Source: Roseibium porphyridii (GTDB lineage: Bacteria > Pseudomonadota > Alphaproteobacteria > Rhizobiales > Stappiaceae). Taken from it: a stretch of 64,000 nucleotides of DNA. The translations under genes were made by a program, and so were the position numbers. This document shows, in pieces, positions 28,899 through 36,226 of this stretch. The stretch covers positions 2,336,001 through 2,400,000 of the forward strand of contig NZ_CP120863.1 in assembly GCF_026191725.2 (NCBI RefSeq). The letters run 5' to 3'. Numbering within the stretch: position 1 is the stretch's first letter; each line of letters starts with the position of its first letter. The notes under the pieces were generated by a model. That model was given only the letters and a program-made list of their open reading frames with translations. It was not told the DNA's origin and made no database searches.

Positions 28899-29000
28899 CT
28901 GATAAATCCCTTTCCTGGGTCACAATGTACTTCTGCTCGTCCTGAGCAGGTTGATTAGGATCATCTCCTGTTAACCCTAATCATTGGTTAATTGGATCGC

Positions 29001-29025
29001 ATTATAGGGTTAACGAGGTGTTAAC
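29001..29025 (-). promoter_or_regulatory. CtrA-like box and -10 element of flagellin 2
   Basis: Minus strand: GTTAACACCTCGTTAACC (29025-29008) is a perfect TTAA-N7-TTAA site, followed 2 bases later by TATAAT (29006-29001). This fits a CtrA site overlapping the -35 region of a sigma-70 promoter. The flagellin 2 ATG is about 103 bases downstream of the TATAAT. Confidence 0.65.
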
Positions 29026-29100
29026 GCCTTGAAGTCGATAGCGATTTTGGAAAGGGGCGGGGGAGAGGGCAGCTTTTGCGAACAAAGCGCCCAAAAGCAA

Positions 29101-29126
29101 AAAAGGCGAGCCGAAGCCCGCCTTTT
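29101..29126 (-). terminator. Terminator of flagellin 3
   Basis: AAAAGGCGAGC, loop CGAA, GCCCGCCTTTT: an 11-bp stem with one mismatch and a T run on the minus strand, 23 bases past the flagellin 3 stop. Confidence 0.85.
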
Positions 29127-29148
29127 CAGTGATGTTTTTGTGCCTGAC

Positions 29149-30300
29149 TTAGAACAGTCGCAGCACGTTCTGGTCTGCCTGAGCTGCCAGAGACAGCGAA
29201 GTAGAGGCAAGAGATTGCTGGGTCTGCAGAGCCAGCAGATTTGCACCTTCTTCGTTTGTATCCGCCAGGGTCAGTTTGCCAGCACCTTCTTCCAACGTGT
29301 TGATCAGGGCATTCGTGAAGTCCTGCCGATTCTCAACGATGGAAAGGTTGGTACCAAACGTGGAAGCCTGTGCACGAAGCGTGTCCTGAGCCTTTGTCAG
29401 CGATGACAAAGTGCTTTCAATGTCCGAGTCGGTCGCGAATCCATTTGCCGTGGATGGCGTAACAGAAACGTCTGACTGTGCACCATCTGAGGACAGAGTG
29501 ACGCCAATGTCAGCTTGAATAACAACACCTGTTCCAACGCTGGCGGAAACGTCGCTGCTGGAGTTGCCAATGAAATCAGACACGTCTTGAACCGTCGTCG
29601 ATGCCGTGATTTCCAACGTACCAAGTTCAGTGCCGGTAGAATCAGTCAATGTCAGCGTGTCGCCAGCCGTAAAATCATCATCGGAGACGACAGTAGCATT
29701 TGCTGTCAACGCGGCAGCACCAGCAGTTCCGTTTGTCAGGGCCAGAGTAGCGGTTCCATCGGCAGCTGTTGCCAAATCTGAAAGATTCAGACCGGTAGAG
29801 GAGGTGGTGTCCGTATAGTCGATCGAAGAAATCGACAAAGAAGAAGTGCCATCTTCGTTGAATATGACCGAAAGGTCATTTCCGGTGCCGCCGAGCAGAT
29901 TTTTGCCCTTGTAACCAGCATCCTTGGCCAGATCTTCGATCTGAGTCAGGAGCTCATTATACTCCGCAGCAAAATCCTTGCGTTCAGACTGACTGGACGT
30001 TTGCAGAGCCTGGTTTGCTTTAGCTTTTGCTGCATCTACGAGATCGGAGATCGCGCTGATGCCTTCGTCCGCTGCTTTCAGGGTTTGAACCGATTGGCCC
30101 ATGTCATCAAGCAAGGTGGACAGATCGCTTGCACGGTTCTCAAGACCTTTTGCCGTGAAGAACGAATTCGGATTATCAAGAGCCGAATTCACTTTCTTGC
30201 CCGTTGCAAGTTTTTCTTGCACGGAGCTCATCAGCTGAGAAGTGGATTGAAGTGCGTTAAGGTTCGAGCGCACAGCACTCGAGATAGTGATGTCTGGCAT
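29149..30300 (-). CDS. Flagellin, 383 aa (flagellin 3)
   Basis: A shorter flagellin with the conserved ends ITISSAVRSNLNALQST and LATGKKVNSALDNPNSFF, and a C-terminus with NEEGANLLALQTQQSLAST and LAAQADQNVLRLF. The central domain is compact (about 150-280), with LTLTDSTGTELGTLEITAS. It is nearly identical to flagellin 4, most strikingly in the central part, where DNA identity is unbroken over long stretches. It has its own leader and terminator. Confidence 0.95.
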   Translation of the reverse strand: MPDITISSAVRSNLNALQSTSQLMSSVQEKLATGKKVNSALDNPNSFFTAKGLENRASDLSTLLDDMGQSVQTLKAADEGISAISDLVDAAKAKANQALQTSSQSERKDFAAEYNELLTQIEDLAKDAGYKGKNLLGGTGNDLSVIFNEDGTSSLSISSIDYTDTTSSTGLNLSDLATAADGTATLALTNGTAGAAALTANATVVSDDDFTAGDTLTLTDSTGTELGTLEITASTTVQDVSDFIGNSSSDVSASVGTGVVIQADIGVTLSSDGAQSDVSVTPSTANGFATDSDIESTLSSLTKAQDTLRAQASTFGTNLSIVENRQDFTNALINTLEEGAGKLTLADTNEEGANLLALQTQQSLASTSLSLAAQADQNVLRLF

Positions 30301-30394
30301 TTTGTTTCCCTTCTAGGAATACGCGATAAAGAACCCTTCCTGGGTTCGACAGACATCAAGACGCTCAACAGGAAAACAACCTGTAAAGATATAT

Positions 30395-30411
30395 GGTTAG
30401 CACACTTTAAC
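30395..30411 (-). promoter_or_regulatory. Shared upstream element of flagellin 3
   Basis: Minus strand GTTAAAGTGTGCTAACC, followed at once by ATATATC, lies 95 bases before the ATG. It aligns with the element before flagellin 4 and, with a one-base shorter spacer, with the exact CtrA-like box before flagellin 2. Confidence 0.45.
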
Positions 30412-30431
30412 CTTAATGATTGGTAAGCAAA

Positions 30432-30466
30432 ACGAAGGCGGCGAACCGGTTGGTCGCCGCCTTCGT
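30432..30466 (-). terminator. Terminator of flagellin 4
   Basis: A 13-bp perfect stem, ACGAAGGCGGCGA with TCGCCGCCTTCGT and a 9-base loop, 32 bases past the flagellin 4 stop. On the minus strand it is followed by a TTTTG-type run. Confidence 0.82.
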
Positions 30467-30497
30467 CAGTGTGTTTCGTTCCTGTGAAGGAGAGGGC

Positions 30498-31649
30498 TTA
30501 GAAGAGCCGCAGTACGTTCTGGTCTGCCTGAGCTGCCAGAGACAGCGAAGTCGAGGCAAGTGTCTGCTGGGTCTGAAGGGCCAGCAGGTTTGCACCTTCT
30601 TCATTTGTATCCGCCAGGGTCAGTTTGCCAGCGCCTTCTTCCAACGTGTTGATCAGGGCCTTGGTAAAGTCCTGCCGGTTCTCAACAATAGAAAGGTTGG
30701 TACCAAATGTGGATGCCTGAGCACGAAGAGTGTCTTGCGCCCGGGTGAGCGATGACAAAGTGCTTTCAATGTCCGAGTCGGTCGCGAATCCATTTGCCGT
30801 GGATGGCGTAACAGAAACGTCTGACTGTGCACCATCGGAAGACAGTGTGACGCCAATATCGGACTGGATAACAACGCCTGTACCGACGCTTGCAGAAATA
30901 TCACTGCTAGAGTTGCCAATGAAATCAGACACGTCTTGAACCGTCGTCGATGCCGTGATTTCCAACGTACCAAGTTCAGTGCCGGTAGAATCAGTCAATG
31001 TCAGCGTGTCGCCAGCCGTAAAATCATCATCGGAGACGACAGTTGCATTTGCCGTCAGCGCAGCAGCACCAGCTGTACCGTTTGTCAGGGCCAGAGTAGC
31101 GGTTCCATCGGCAGCTGTTGCCAAATCTGAAAGATTCAGACCGGTAGAGGAGGTGGTGTCAGTGTAGTCGACTGCAGAAATCGACAGAGAAGACGAGCCG
31201 TCTTCGTTGAAAGTCACTGACAGGTCATTTCCGCTGCCACCAAGGAGGTTTTTACCCTTGTAACCAGCATCCTTTGCCAGATCTTCGATTTGGGTCAGGA
31301 GTTCATTGTATTCTGCCGAAAAGTCTTTGCGTTCAGACTGACTGGACGTTTGCAGAGCCTGGTTGGCTTTGGCTTTTGCTGCATCTACGAGATCGGAGAT
31401 CGCGCTGATGCCTTCGTCCGCTGCTTTCAGGTTCTGAACCGACTGGCCCATGTCATCGAGCAGGGTGGACAGGTCGTTTGCACGGTTTTCAAGGCCTTGG
31501 GCCGTGAAGAAAGAATTCGGATTGTCCAGAGCCGAATTCACTTTTTTGCCGGTTGAAAGCCGTTCCTGCACGGAGCTCATCAGCTGAGAAGTAGCCTGAA
31601 GAGAATTGAGGTTCGTGCGCACCGCGCTAGAAATGGTGATATCACCCAT
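30498..31649 (-). CDS. Flagellin, 383 aa (flagellin 4)
   Basis: Same length and almost the same sequence as flagellin 3, with ITISSAVRTNLNSLQAT and LSTGKKVNSALDNPNSFF at the start and LALQTQQTLAST, LAAQADQNVLRLF at the end. Most differences sit in the N-terminal 25 residues and at silent sites near the ends. The ATG at 31649 follows AGAAGGAAC by 7 bases and is preferred over the GTG codon immediately before it. It is the most upstream of the four flagellins and is preceded by a long AT-rich leader. Confidence 0.95.
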   Translation of the reverse strand: MGDITISSAVRTNLNSLQATSQLMSSVQERLSTGKKVNSALDNPNSFFTAQGLENRANDLSTLLDDMGQSVQNLKAADEGISAISDLVDAAKAKANQALQTSSQSERKDFSAEYNELLTQIEDLAKDAGYKGKNLLGGSGNDLSVTFNEDGSSSLSISAVDYTDTTSSTGLNLSDLATAADGTATLALTNGTAGAAALTANATVVSDDDFTAGDTLTLTDSTGTELGTLEITASTTVQDVSDFIGNSSSDISASVGTGVVIQSDIGVTLSSDGAQSDVSVTPSTANGFATDSDIESTLSSLTRAQDTLRAQASTFGTNLSIVENRQDFTKALINTLEEGAGKLTLADTNEEGANLLALQTQQTLASTSLSLAAQADQNVLRLF

Positions 31650-32058
31650 CACAGAGTTCCTTCTGTAGTATTGACGCCATTCTTCCTGAATGACTTGGGA
31701 ACACTGTCAGTTAAACTTATATCGAATCCTAAGTAATTTGGTTAGTGCGTTTTAACTTTAAGTATGTGTAAAAAAATATAGTTAATTTGCTTGGTTAATT
31801 CTTATTTTTTACTTATAGTTAAGGTAGAGTAAACCAGCTGATTCATAAGAAGAATCAGGGTGTTTTATTCTTAATTCAAAAAGTGGGGGGAGGGATTTGC
31901 CGGAAAGAGTGCTGTCAGATTCAGTGCCGAGATAGTCTTGAAACCGACTAACAAGCGTCGATGTACGCACCTTTCCGCGACTTTACTCCCGCGGAGAGCA
32001 GCTCTACACAGTGCTGTTAGCGTGACTTGAGGGCGATAGAATGCGCGCGAACTTCTTG
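31650..32058. other. AT-rich region upstream of flagellin 4
   Basis: 409 bases without a gene. The flagellin-proximal 200 bases are very AT-rich with many GTTAA/TTAAC half sites, and hold the probable flagellin 4 promoter. The remaining part, next to the FlaG-like gene stop, shows no gene and no clear terminator. Confidence 0.6.
31740..31756 (-). promoter_or_regulatory. Shared upstream element of flagellin 4
   Basis: Minus strand GTTAAAACGCACTAACC lies 91 bases before the ATG. Its outer halves are identical to those of the flagellin 3 element while the inner six bases differ, which suggests the halves are what is conserved. Confidence 0.45.
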
Positions 32059-32451
32059 TTAGGCCGTGCGTTCTAGGATCTGAGATCTCGGGGAGGGCTG
32101 CTGCTGATCTATTGTTTCTGCGTATGCGCGCAGCCTGCGAAGGGTTTCGCTTGGAACCTGGCGTACGACTTCACCTGTGTCGATGTTTGTGGCGACATAG
32201 ATGAAGCTGCCGCTTTCCGGATCGGCAACATTTCGTCTCTCGAGCCGTTGAGCCTTGTCCTCAAACAAAGAACGCTCATTCTCATAAGTCGCAGATCGTT
32301 GACTGCCGGAAGATTCGCTAGACGGCGTAACTGTCTCTTCTGCAGGCAATTCGGTTGCCGCAGCAGATTGGTTTCTTTCCGGAGCCCGCGTAGCCGGCGT
32401 GATCGCCGTGTAGGTCGGCGATGGCGGCCGGGCAATTCCCGTATCCAACAT
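32059..32451 (-). CDS. FlaG-like flagellar protein, 130 aa
   Basis: The N-terminal two thirds are low-complexity and polar (Ser/Thr/Pro/Glu). The C-terminal 45 residues carry a FlaG-type pattern: FIYVATNIDTGEVVRQVPSE followed by LRRLRAYAE. FlaG proteins affect filament length in other bacteria, and the position beside the flagellins agrees. No signal peptide or membrane segment is visible. Similarity is confined to the tail, so the family call is moderate. Confidence 0.65.
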   Translation of the reverse strand: MLDTGIARPPSPTYTAITPATRAPERNQSAAATELPAEETVTPSSESSGSQRSATYENERSLFEDKAQRLERRNVADPESGSFIYVATNIDTGEVVRQVPSETLRRLRAYAETIDQQQPSPRSQILERTA

Positions 32452-32647
32452 CTTTCCCTCCGGGTTACGAAATACAAATACCCGTTACCTATGCAAGATA
32501 ACGTATGGGAATGAATCCTCCGTTAACGGAATGATTAGATTTGGATAGACCTTTGCGTTGCAGGTTGTAGGTGTTCCTGATTCGTTGCCGTGCTTGGTTG
32601 CAGAGGAAAGTGCGCCTCAGGGAAACCTTCTATCCACACGCTTGAAC

Positions 32648-32674
32648 AAAAAAGGCTCTCCGTAAGAGAGCCTT
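32648..32674 (-). terminator. Terminator of the flgI-flgJ-flgN operon
   Basis: AAGGCTCTC, loop CGTAA, GAGAGCCTT forms a 9-bp stem, with a T run on the minus strand from the A tract at 32648-32653. It lies 44 bases past the flgN stop. Confidence 0.85.
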
Positions 32675-32717
32675 GTATTTGTTTGCAATTTTTGTTTCGC
32701 AGCGACGTGCTAGCGGC

Positions 32718-33212
32718 CTATAGCGCTTGATTGACTGCGATGCCTCGCGCTGATTGTGGGCCCTCGGGAGCTGCGCCGGTTCGGCCATATGTGGTTGGAG
32801 CCGTGGCGTTTTTAGCTCCCGCTGCCTTGGCAACAGTCGCGACCAGATTGGTGGCGACGTCCCGTGCCGTCGACAACACAGCCAAGTTTATTCTGAGAAC
32901 CGGCTGAAACTCCCCATGCTGTCTTCTCAGTGACTGAGTGGCCGCCGGGGCGAGGTTGCCAAGAGCTACGGCATGTTCCTTGGCGGTCATCATTCCGCGC
33001 GTATATTCGTGGATCAGCCGTGCCTTGTCCGCTTGCAGCTCACCCGCTTCTTTCAGTTTCCCGGCTCTGACAAGGTCGGTTTCCATCTCTATCACCGACA
33101 GAAGTGCTTCCATTGTGCCAGACAATGCAGAACAAAAGCCTTCGGCTTCTTGAGGATTGCTCGGCCGATCAAGGGAAAACGGGAAAGAAGTGTTGTTCGG
33201 TTGAGCTGTCAT
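32718..33212 (-). CDS. FlgN-like flagellar chaperone (FlbY type), 164 aa
   Basis: A helical protein resembling the alphaproteobacterial FlgN/FlbY group, which is thought to chaperone the hook-associated proteins FlgK and FlgL. The region 20-105 forms amphipathic helices with ALSGTMEALLSVIEMETDLV and a conserved LQADKARLIHEYTRGM. The tail is Ala/Gly-rich and probably disordered. Its start overlaps the flgJ stop by 4 bases (ATGA), and the order flgI-flgJ-flgN parallels flgI-cheL-flbY of Caulobacter (from memory). Confidence 0.75.
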   Translation of the reverse strand: MTAQPNNTSFPFSLDRPSNPQEAEGFCSALSGTMEALLSVIEMETDLVRAGKLKEAGELQADKARLIHEYTRGMMTAKEHAVALGNLAPAATQSLRRQHGEFQPVLRINLAVLSTARDVATNLVATVAKAAGAKNATAPTTYGRTGAAPEGPQSARGIAVNQAL

Positions 33213-33517
33213 CTGGACCCCTCCTGCAGAGCAATCAGTTCGCGTTCGACACTGTCGGCCAGCCCGATGCCGCCGGATTCAGCGATCGTACGAGCGTATT
33301 CGTCAATCAAGAGGCTTTGCCACGCATCTGCCCCATGACCCTTGCCCCAGGTTCCACCTTCGCCGAGCCCGGTGAACATGTTCTGAAGCATTGTGTTCAG
33401 GAACACGGCTTCGAATTCTTCAGCCGCCTGGCGGACTTCCGTCTTGTCAGAGGTAACGTTGTTTTGAGGATTGGTTTGCGGTGGCAGCTGGTTCAGAGCG
33501 GTCGAAAAAAGTTCCAT
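33209..33517 (-). CDS. flgJ: Rod-binding protein FlgJ (N-terminal domain type, CheL), 102 aa
   Basis: A short rod-capping protein without the peptidoglycan-hydrolase domain that gamma-proteobacterial FlgJ carries. Recognisable parts are AAEEFEAVFLNTMLQNMF, the Gly-rich GLGEGGTWGKGHGADAW, and the final helix LIDEYARTIAESGGIGLAD. A separate hydrolase would be needed to open the wall; none is encoded in this operon. The gene lies between flgI and flgN, overlapping flgN by 4 bases. Confidence 0.92.
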   Translation of the reverse strand: MELFSTALNQLPPQTNPQNNVTSDKTEVRQAAEEFEAVFLNTMLQNMFTGLGEGGTWGKGHGADAWQSLLIDEYARTIAESGGIGLADSVERELIALQEGSR

Positions 33518-33519
33518 GA

Positions 33520-34662
33520 CTACAGCACCTCGATATCCGCTTGAAGAGCACCAGAGGCTTTGATTGCCTGCAGGATTGAAATCATGTCGCGAGGGCCGAT
33601 GCCCAGGGCATTCAATCCGTCAACAAGTTGCTTCAAAGTGACTGTTTCAGGAACGATCGCGAGCTTTGTTCCATCCTCGTCCACACCAACCTCCGAGCGC
33701 GGCACAACTGCTGTCTGACCGTTTGCGAAGGGAAGAGGTTGAGATACTTGCGGCGATTCTGCAATCGTTACAGTCAAGTTGCCCTGTGCGACCGCAACCA
33801 TCGAAACCTTCACATCCTGCCCCATCACGATAATGCCGGAGTTTTCATCGATCACGATCCTGGCTGCCAAATCCGGTTCGACGATCAACTGTTCGATGTC
33901 GGTCAAAAGATCGACAATGTTGCCATCGTATTGACGTGGAAGATCAAGGCGAACTGTCGATGGATCCAACGGTTCCGCCGTTGGCATGCCGATGAGTTCG
34001 TTGATGGAAAGTGCGATCCGGCGCGCCGTTGTCAGGTCGGGATTGCGAAGGGCGAGACGCAGTGTAGTCAGAGACGCGAGCCTGAACTCCAGTTCCCGTT
34101 CAACAAGGCCGCCGTTTGCGATCCGGCCAGATGTCGGCACGCCGCGTACGACCGACGCTGCATCGGCCTGGGCGGAGAAACCACCGATTGCAACAGATCC
34201 TTGTGCAATAGCATAGACTTCGCCATCGGCACCGACCAGCGGCGTCACAAGGAGCGTTCCACCTTGCAGCGATTCAGAATCGCCAAGTGCACTCACATTG
34301 ACGTCTATCCGGGTTCCCTGCGTGGCAAAGGGCGGCAGGTTTGCCGTAACCATCACTGCCGCGACCGTGTCGGTATTCAGATCCACGTTTCTTGTGTTGA
34401 CGCCCAACCGTTCAAGCATTGCCTGCAGGCTCTGCTGGGTAAACGGGGCATTGTTAAGCGAGTCGCCGGTGCCGTTCAGGCCGACAACAAGACCGTAGCC
34501 GATCAACTGGTTTTCACGAATTCCCTCAAAGTCGGCGATATCCTTGATCCGGGAAGCTGCTGACGCCGGCGTCAAAAGCCAGACGGTCACTGCGCAAAGG
34601 ACCATAAACAGCAGCGTAAGCTGCGTTTTCCATCCAGAATGTGTTTTGCCCGTCTGTCGCAT
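33520..34662 (-). CDS. flgI: Flagellar P-ring protein FlgI, 380 aa
   Basis: The periplasmic ring around the rod in the peptidoglycan layer. A Sec signal peptide (hydrophobic core in LTLLFMVLCAVTVWLL, cleavage after TPASA) is followed by ASRIKDIADFEGIRENQLIGYGLVVGLNGTGDS-type sequence (read in parts) and the C-terminal LVDGLNALGIGPRDMISILQAI. The ATG at 34662 is preferred over in-frame codons at 34770 and 34827 because a sigma-54-type promoter (34748-34732) lies between them, and because the signal peptide begins here. Confidence 0.95.
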   Translation of the reverse strand: MRQTGKTHSGWKTQLTLLFMVLCAVTVWLLTPASAASRIKDIADFEGIRENQLIGYGLVVGLNGTGDSLNNAPFTQQSLQAMLERLGVNTRNVDLNTDTVAAVMVTANLPPFATQGTRIDVNVSALGDSESLQGGTLLVTPLVGADGEVYAIAQGSVAIGGFSAQADAASVVRGVPTSGRIANGGLVERELEFRLASLTTLRLALRNPDLTTARRIALSINELIGMPTAEPLDPSTVRLDLPRQYDGNIVDLLTDIEQLIVEPDLAARIVIDENSGIIVMGQDVKVSMVAVAQGNLTVTIAESPQVSQPLPFANGQTAVVPRSEVGVDEDGTKLAIVPETVTLKQLVDGLNALGIGPRDMISILQAIKASGALQADIEVL

Positions 34663-34989
34663 AAGCTGTTTCTGATCCGTCTCGTAAACCCTGGTCAAAC
34701 CTGGCGGTTCGCTTGTTTGCCAATTGCGTAATGCGAGAGCCGTGCCAGTTTTCCAAGTGTGTTCGGACATGGATAAAAAATGACGGGATTCTGCGCCGGA
34801 TGCTGGTATGTTTGTGGCGATATCCACGCAAACTTCAGGTATTGAGTTGATGAAACGCCTTGTGGGCCCGGCAAATATTGCCTGATGTGCAAGGACTCAT
34901 TTACCCTTACCGGCAGAATCTGACAGGCTCCGGGAACGCGCAATCAACTTGGTGCCATTTGTGCCGCAAGGCGGACTGGAAGAACCAAT
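34663..34989. other. Divergent promoter region between flgI and fliX
   Basis: 327 bases between divergent genes. It contains the flgI sigma-54-type promoter listed separately. The fliX side holds TTGGTGCCATTTGTGCC at about 34949-34965, which keeps the GG-N10-GC spacing of sigma-54 promoters but is otherwise a poor match; no CtrA-like box was found. Confidence 0.6.
34732..34748 (-). promoter_or_regulatory. Sigma-54-type promoter of flgI
   Basis: Minus strand CTGGCAC-GGCTC-TCGCA matches the RpoN consensus except for T to C in the -12 element (TCGC for TTGC). The -12 GC is about 70 bases before the flgI ATG at 34662. Confidence 0.7.
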
Positions 34990-35409
34990 ATGCGGATTAC
35001 AGGCAATAAACCGATCACAGGCGTGCAGGGCAGGGGCGCAAAAAAGCGAACCGACGCAGGTTCGGATAGTTTTGCGCCTGATTTGGGTTCTGAGGTAACT
35101 CAAAGCGCGCAAACTGCAGGCGGCGCGGCAATCCAGGGGATGGACGCATTGCTCGCCTTGCAGGAAGTCGATGCGCTTTCAGAGCGGCGCAGGAAAGCGG
35201 CCAAACACGGACATCAGCTGTTGGATAACCTTGAAACTCTTCGGGCCGACCTTCTTGGAGGACATCTATCTGAAGACCGCCTGGAGCTGCTGTCTCGTCA
35301 GGTGTCGGACCGCCAGAACAGCGGCGATCCGCAGGTCGATTCGGTTCTTGAAGAGATCGAATTGCGAGTGAAAGTGGAACTTGCAAAGCTCGGCCGATTC
35401 CCGGATTGA
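34990..35409 (+). CDS. fliX: Flagellar assembly regulator FliX, 139 aa
   Basis: FliX is the alphaproteobacterial regulator that couples completion of the early flagellar structure to the FlbD/sigma-54 stage. Recognisable are the start MRITGNKPITGV, the middle GMDALLALQEVDALSERRRKA, and the helical end with LLSRQVSDRQNSGDPQVDSV. GGAAG lies 7 bases before the ATG. Its position divergent from flgI is the same as I recall for Caulobacter, and sigma-54-type promoters in this window are its expected output targets. Confidence 0.9.
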   Translation: MRITGNKPITGVQGRGAKKRTDAGSDSFAPDLGSEVTQSAQTAGGAAIQGMDALLALQEVDALSERRRKAAKHGHQLLDNLETLRADLLGGHLSEDRLELLSRQVSDRQNSGDPQVDSVLEEIELRVKVELAKLGRFPD

Positions 35410-35574
35410 AGCCCATCGTCCCAAATCAAAATTTCCATCTAAATGCGTGCAATTCGGTGCAACAGGTTGAAAGTTATTAACTTTCTTTAATCTGTGTTTT
35501 CGCAAATGAACCGTTGTCGACTGGAGGAACCGGCTATATATTGCGCCCGGCATAACGGTAAACCGGAGCTATCG

Positions 35575-35991
35575 ATGACGGTTGAAATTGAGTCTGAATA
35601 TCGACCCTCGGAAGACGAGCCGTTCATGAACGACAGGCAGCGTGAGTATTTTCGAAACAAGCTGCTTGCCTGGAAGGAAGAGATCCTGAAAGAGAGCAAA
35701 GAGACGCTCACAAATCTTCAGGAAGAAAGCCAGAACCATCCCGATTTTGCTGACCGTGCGTCGTCTGAAACGGATCGCTCGATTGAGCTGCGTGCCCGGG
35801 ACCGTCAACGGAAACTGATTTCGAAGATCGATGACGCTTTGGAACGTATTGCGGACGGGAGTTATGGCTATTGCGAGGAGACTGGCGAACCGATTGCAAT
35901 TCGGCGCCTGGAAGCTCGACCGATTGCGACCCTGTCCATTGAGGCTCAGGAAGCGCATGAACGTCGGGAAAAGGTCTATCGCGACGACTGA
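35575..35991 (+). CDS. dksA: DksA-type RNA polymerase-binding protein, 138 aa
   Basis: A DksA/TraR protein that modulates transcription through the secondary channel of RNA polymerase, usually with ppGpp. The coiled-coil part runs from about 20 to 95 and holds the acidic tip DFADRASSETDRS. The C-terminal zinc-finger fold is kept (YGYCEETGEPIAIRRLEARP) but only one of the four zinc cysteines remains, as in other alphaproteobacterial forms. The ATG at 35575 follows CCGGAGC by 8 bases; upstream in-frame codons would add a tail unlike DksA. It is followed by a strong terminator. Confidence 0.92.
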   Translation: MTVEIESEYRPSEDEPFMNDRQREYFRNKLLAWKEEILKESKETLTNLQEESQNHPDFADRASSETDRSIELRARDRQRKLISKIDDALERIADGSYGYCEETGEPIAIRRLEARPIATLSIEAQEAHERREKVYRDD

Positions 35992-36046
35992 ATTCCGGAA
36001 AACGGCCGATCCGCTGAACTACAAGGCGGATCCGAAAGACTTTCAG

Positions 36047-36075
36047 AACCTTCCCTAAACGGGAAGGTTTTTTTT
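36047..36075 (+). terminator. Terminator of dksA
   Basis: AACCTTCCC, loop TAAAC, GGGAAGGTT followed by eight T: a textbook intrinsic terminator 56 bases after the dksA stop. Confidence 0.93.
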
Positions 36076-36145
36076 GTTCTGATGTCCGAATGTCGGACCC
36101 ATGGCACGTGGCAACTGAAATTGCTCACGTCGCACAGGAAAGCCC

Positions 36146-36167
36146 GGGCGGGCCTCCAAGCCCGCCC
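36146..36167 (-). terminator. Probable terminator of the cyclic phosphodiesterase gene
   Basis: GGGCGGGC, loop CTCCAA, GCCCGCCC forms an 8-bp GC stem about 60 bases past the stop of the minus-strand gene at 36227. The following T-run is weak. Confidence 0.5.
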
Positions 36168-36226
36168 AAGTGGTCTGATGACAGCTTGCTCAGAAACTGA
36201 GAGAGCAAACCTACAACTCTCCAATA

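Noticed and set aside
28899..29000. Sigma-54 promoter for flagellin genes
   Set aside because: No GG-N10-GC element with TGGCAC/TTGC character was found upstream of any of the four flagellins.
28907..30341. Shared AGGAA(R)GGG sequence in flagellin leaders as a FlbT target
   Set aside because: In flagellin 2 it coincides with the ribosome binding site, while in flagellin 3 it is about 30 bases upstream; positions are inconsistent, so no common leader element is claimed.
34949..34965. Sigma-54 promoter for fliX
   Set aside because: TTGGTGCCATTTGTGCC keeps only the GG and GC positions; too weak to annotate.
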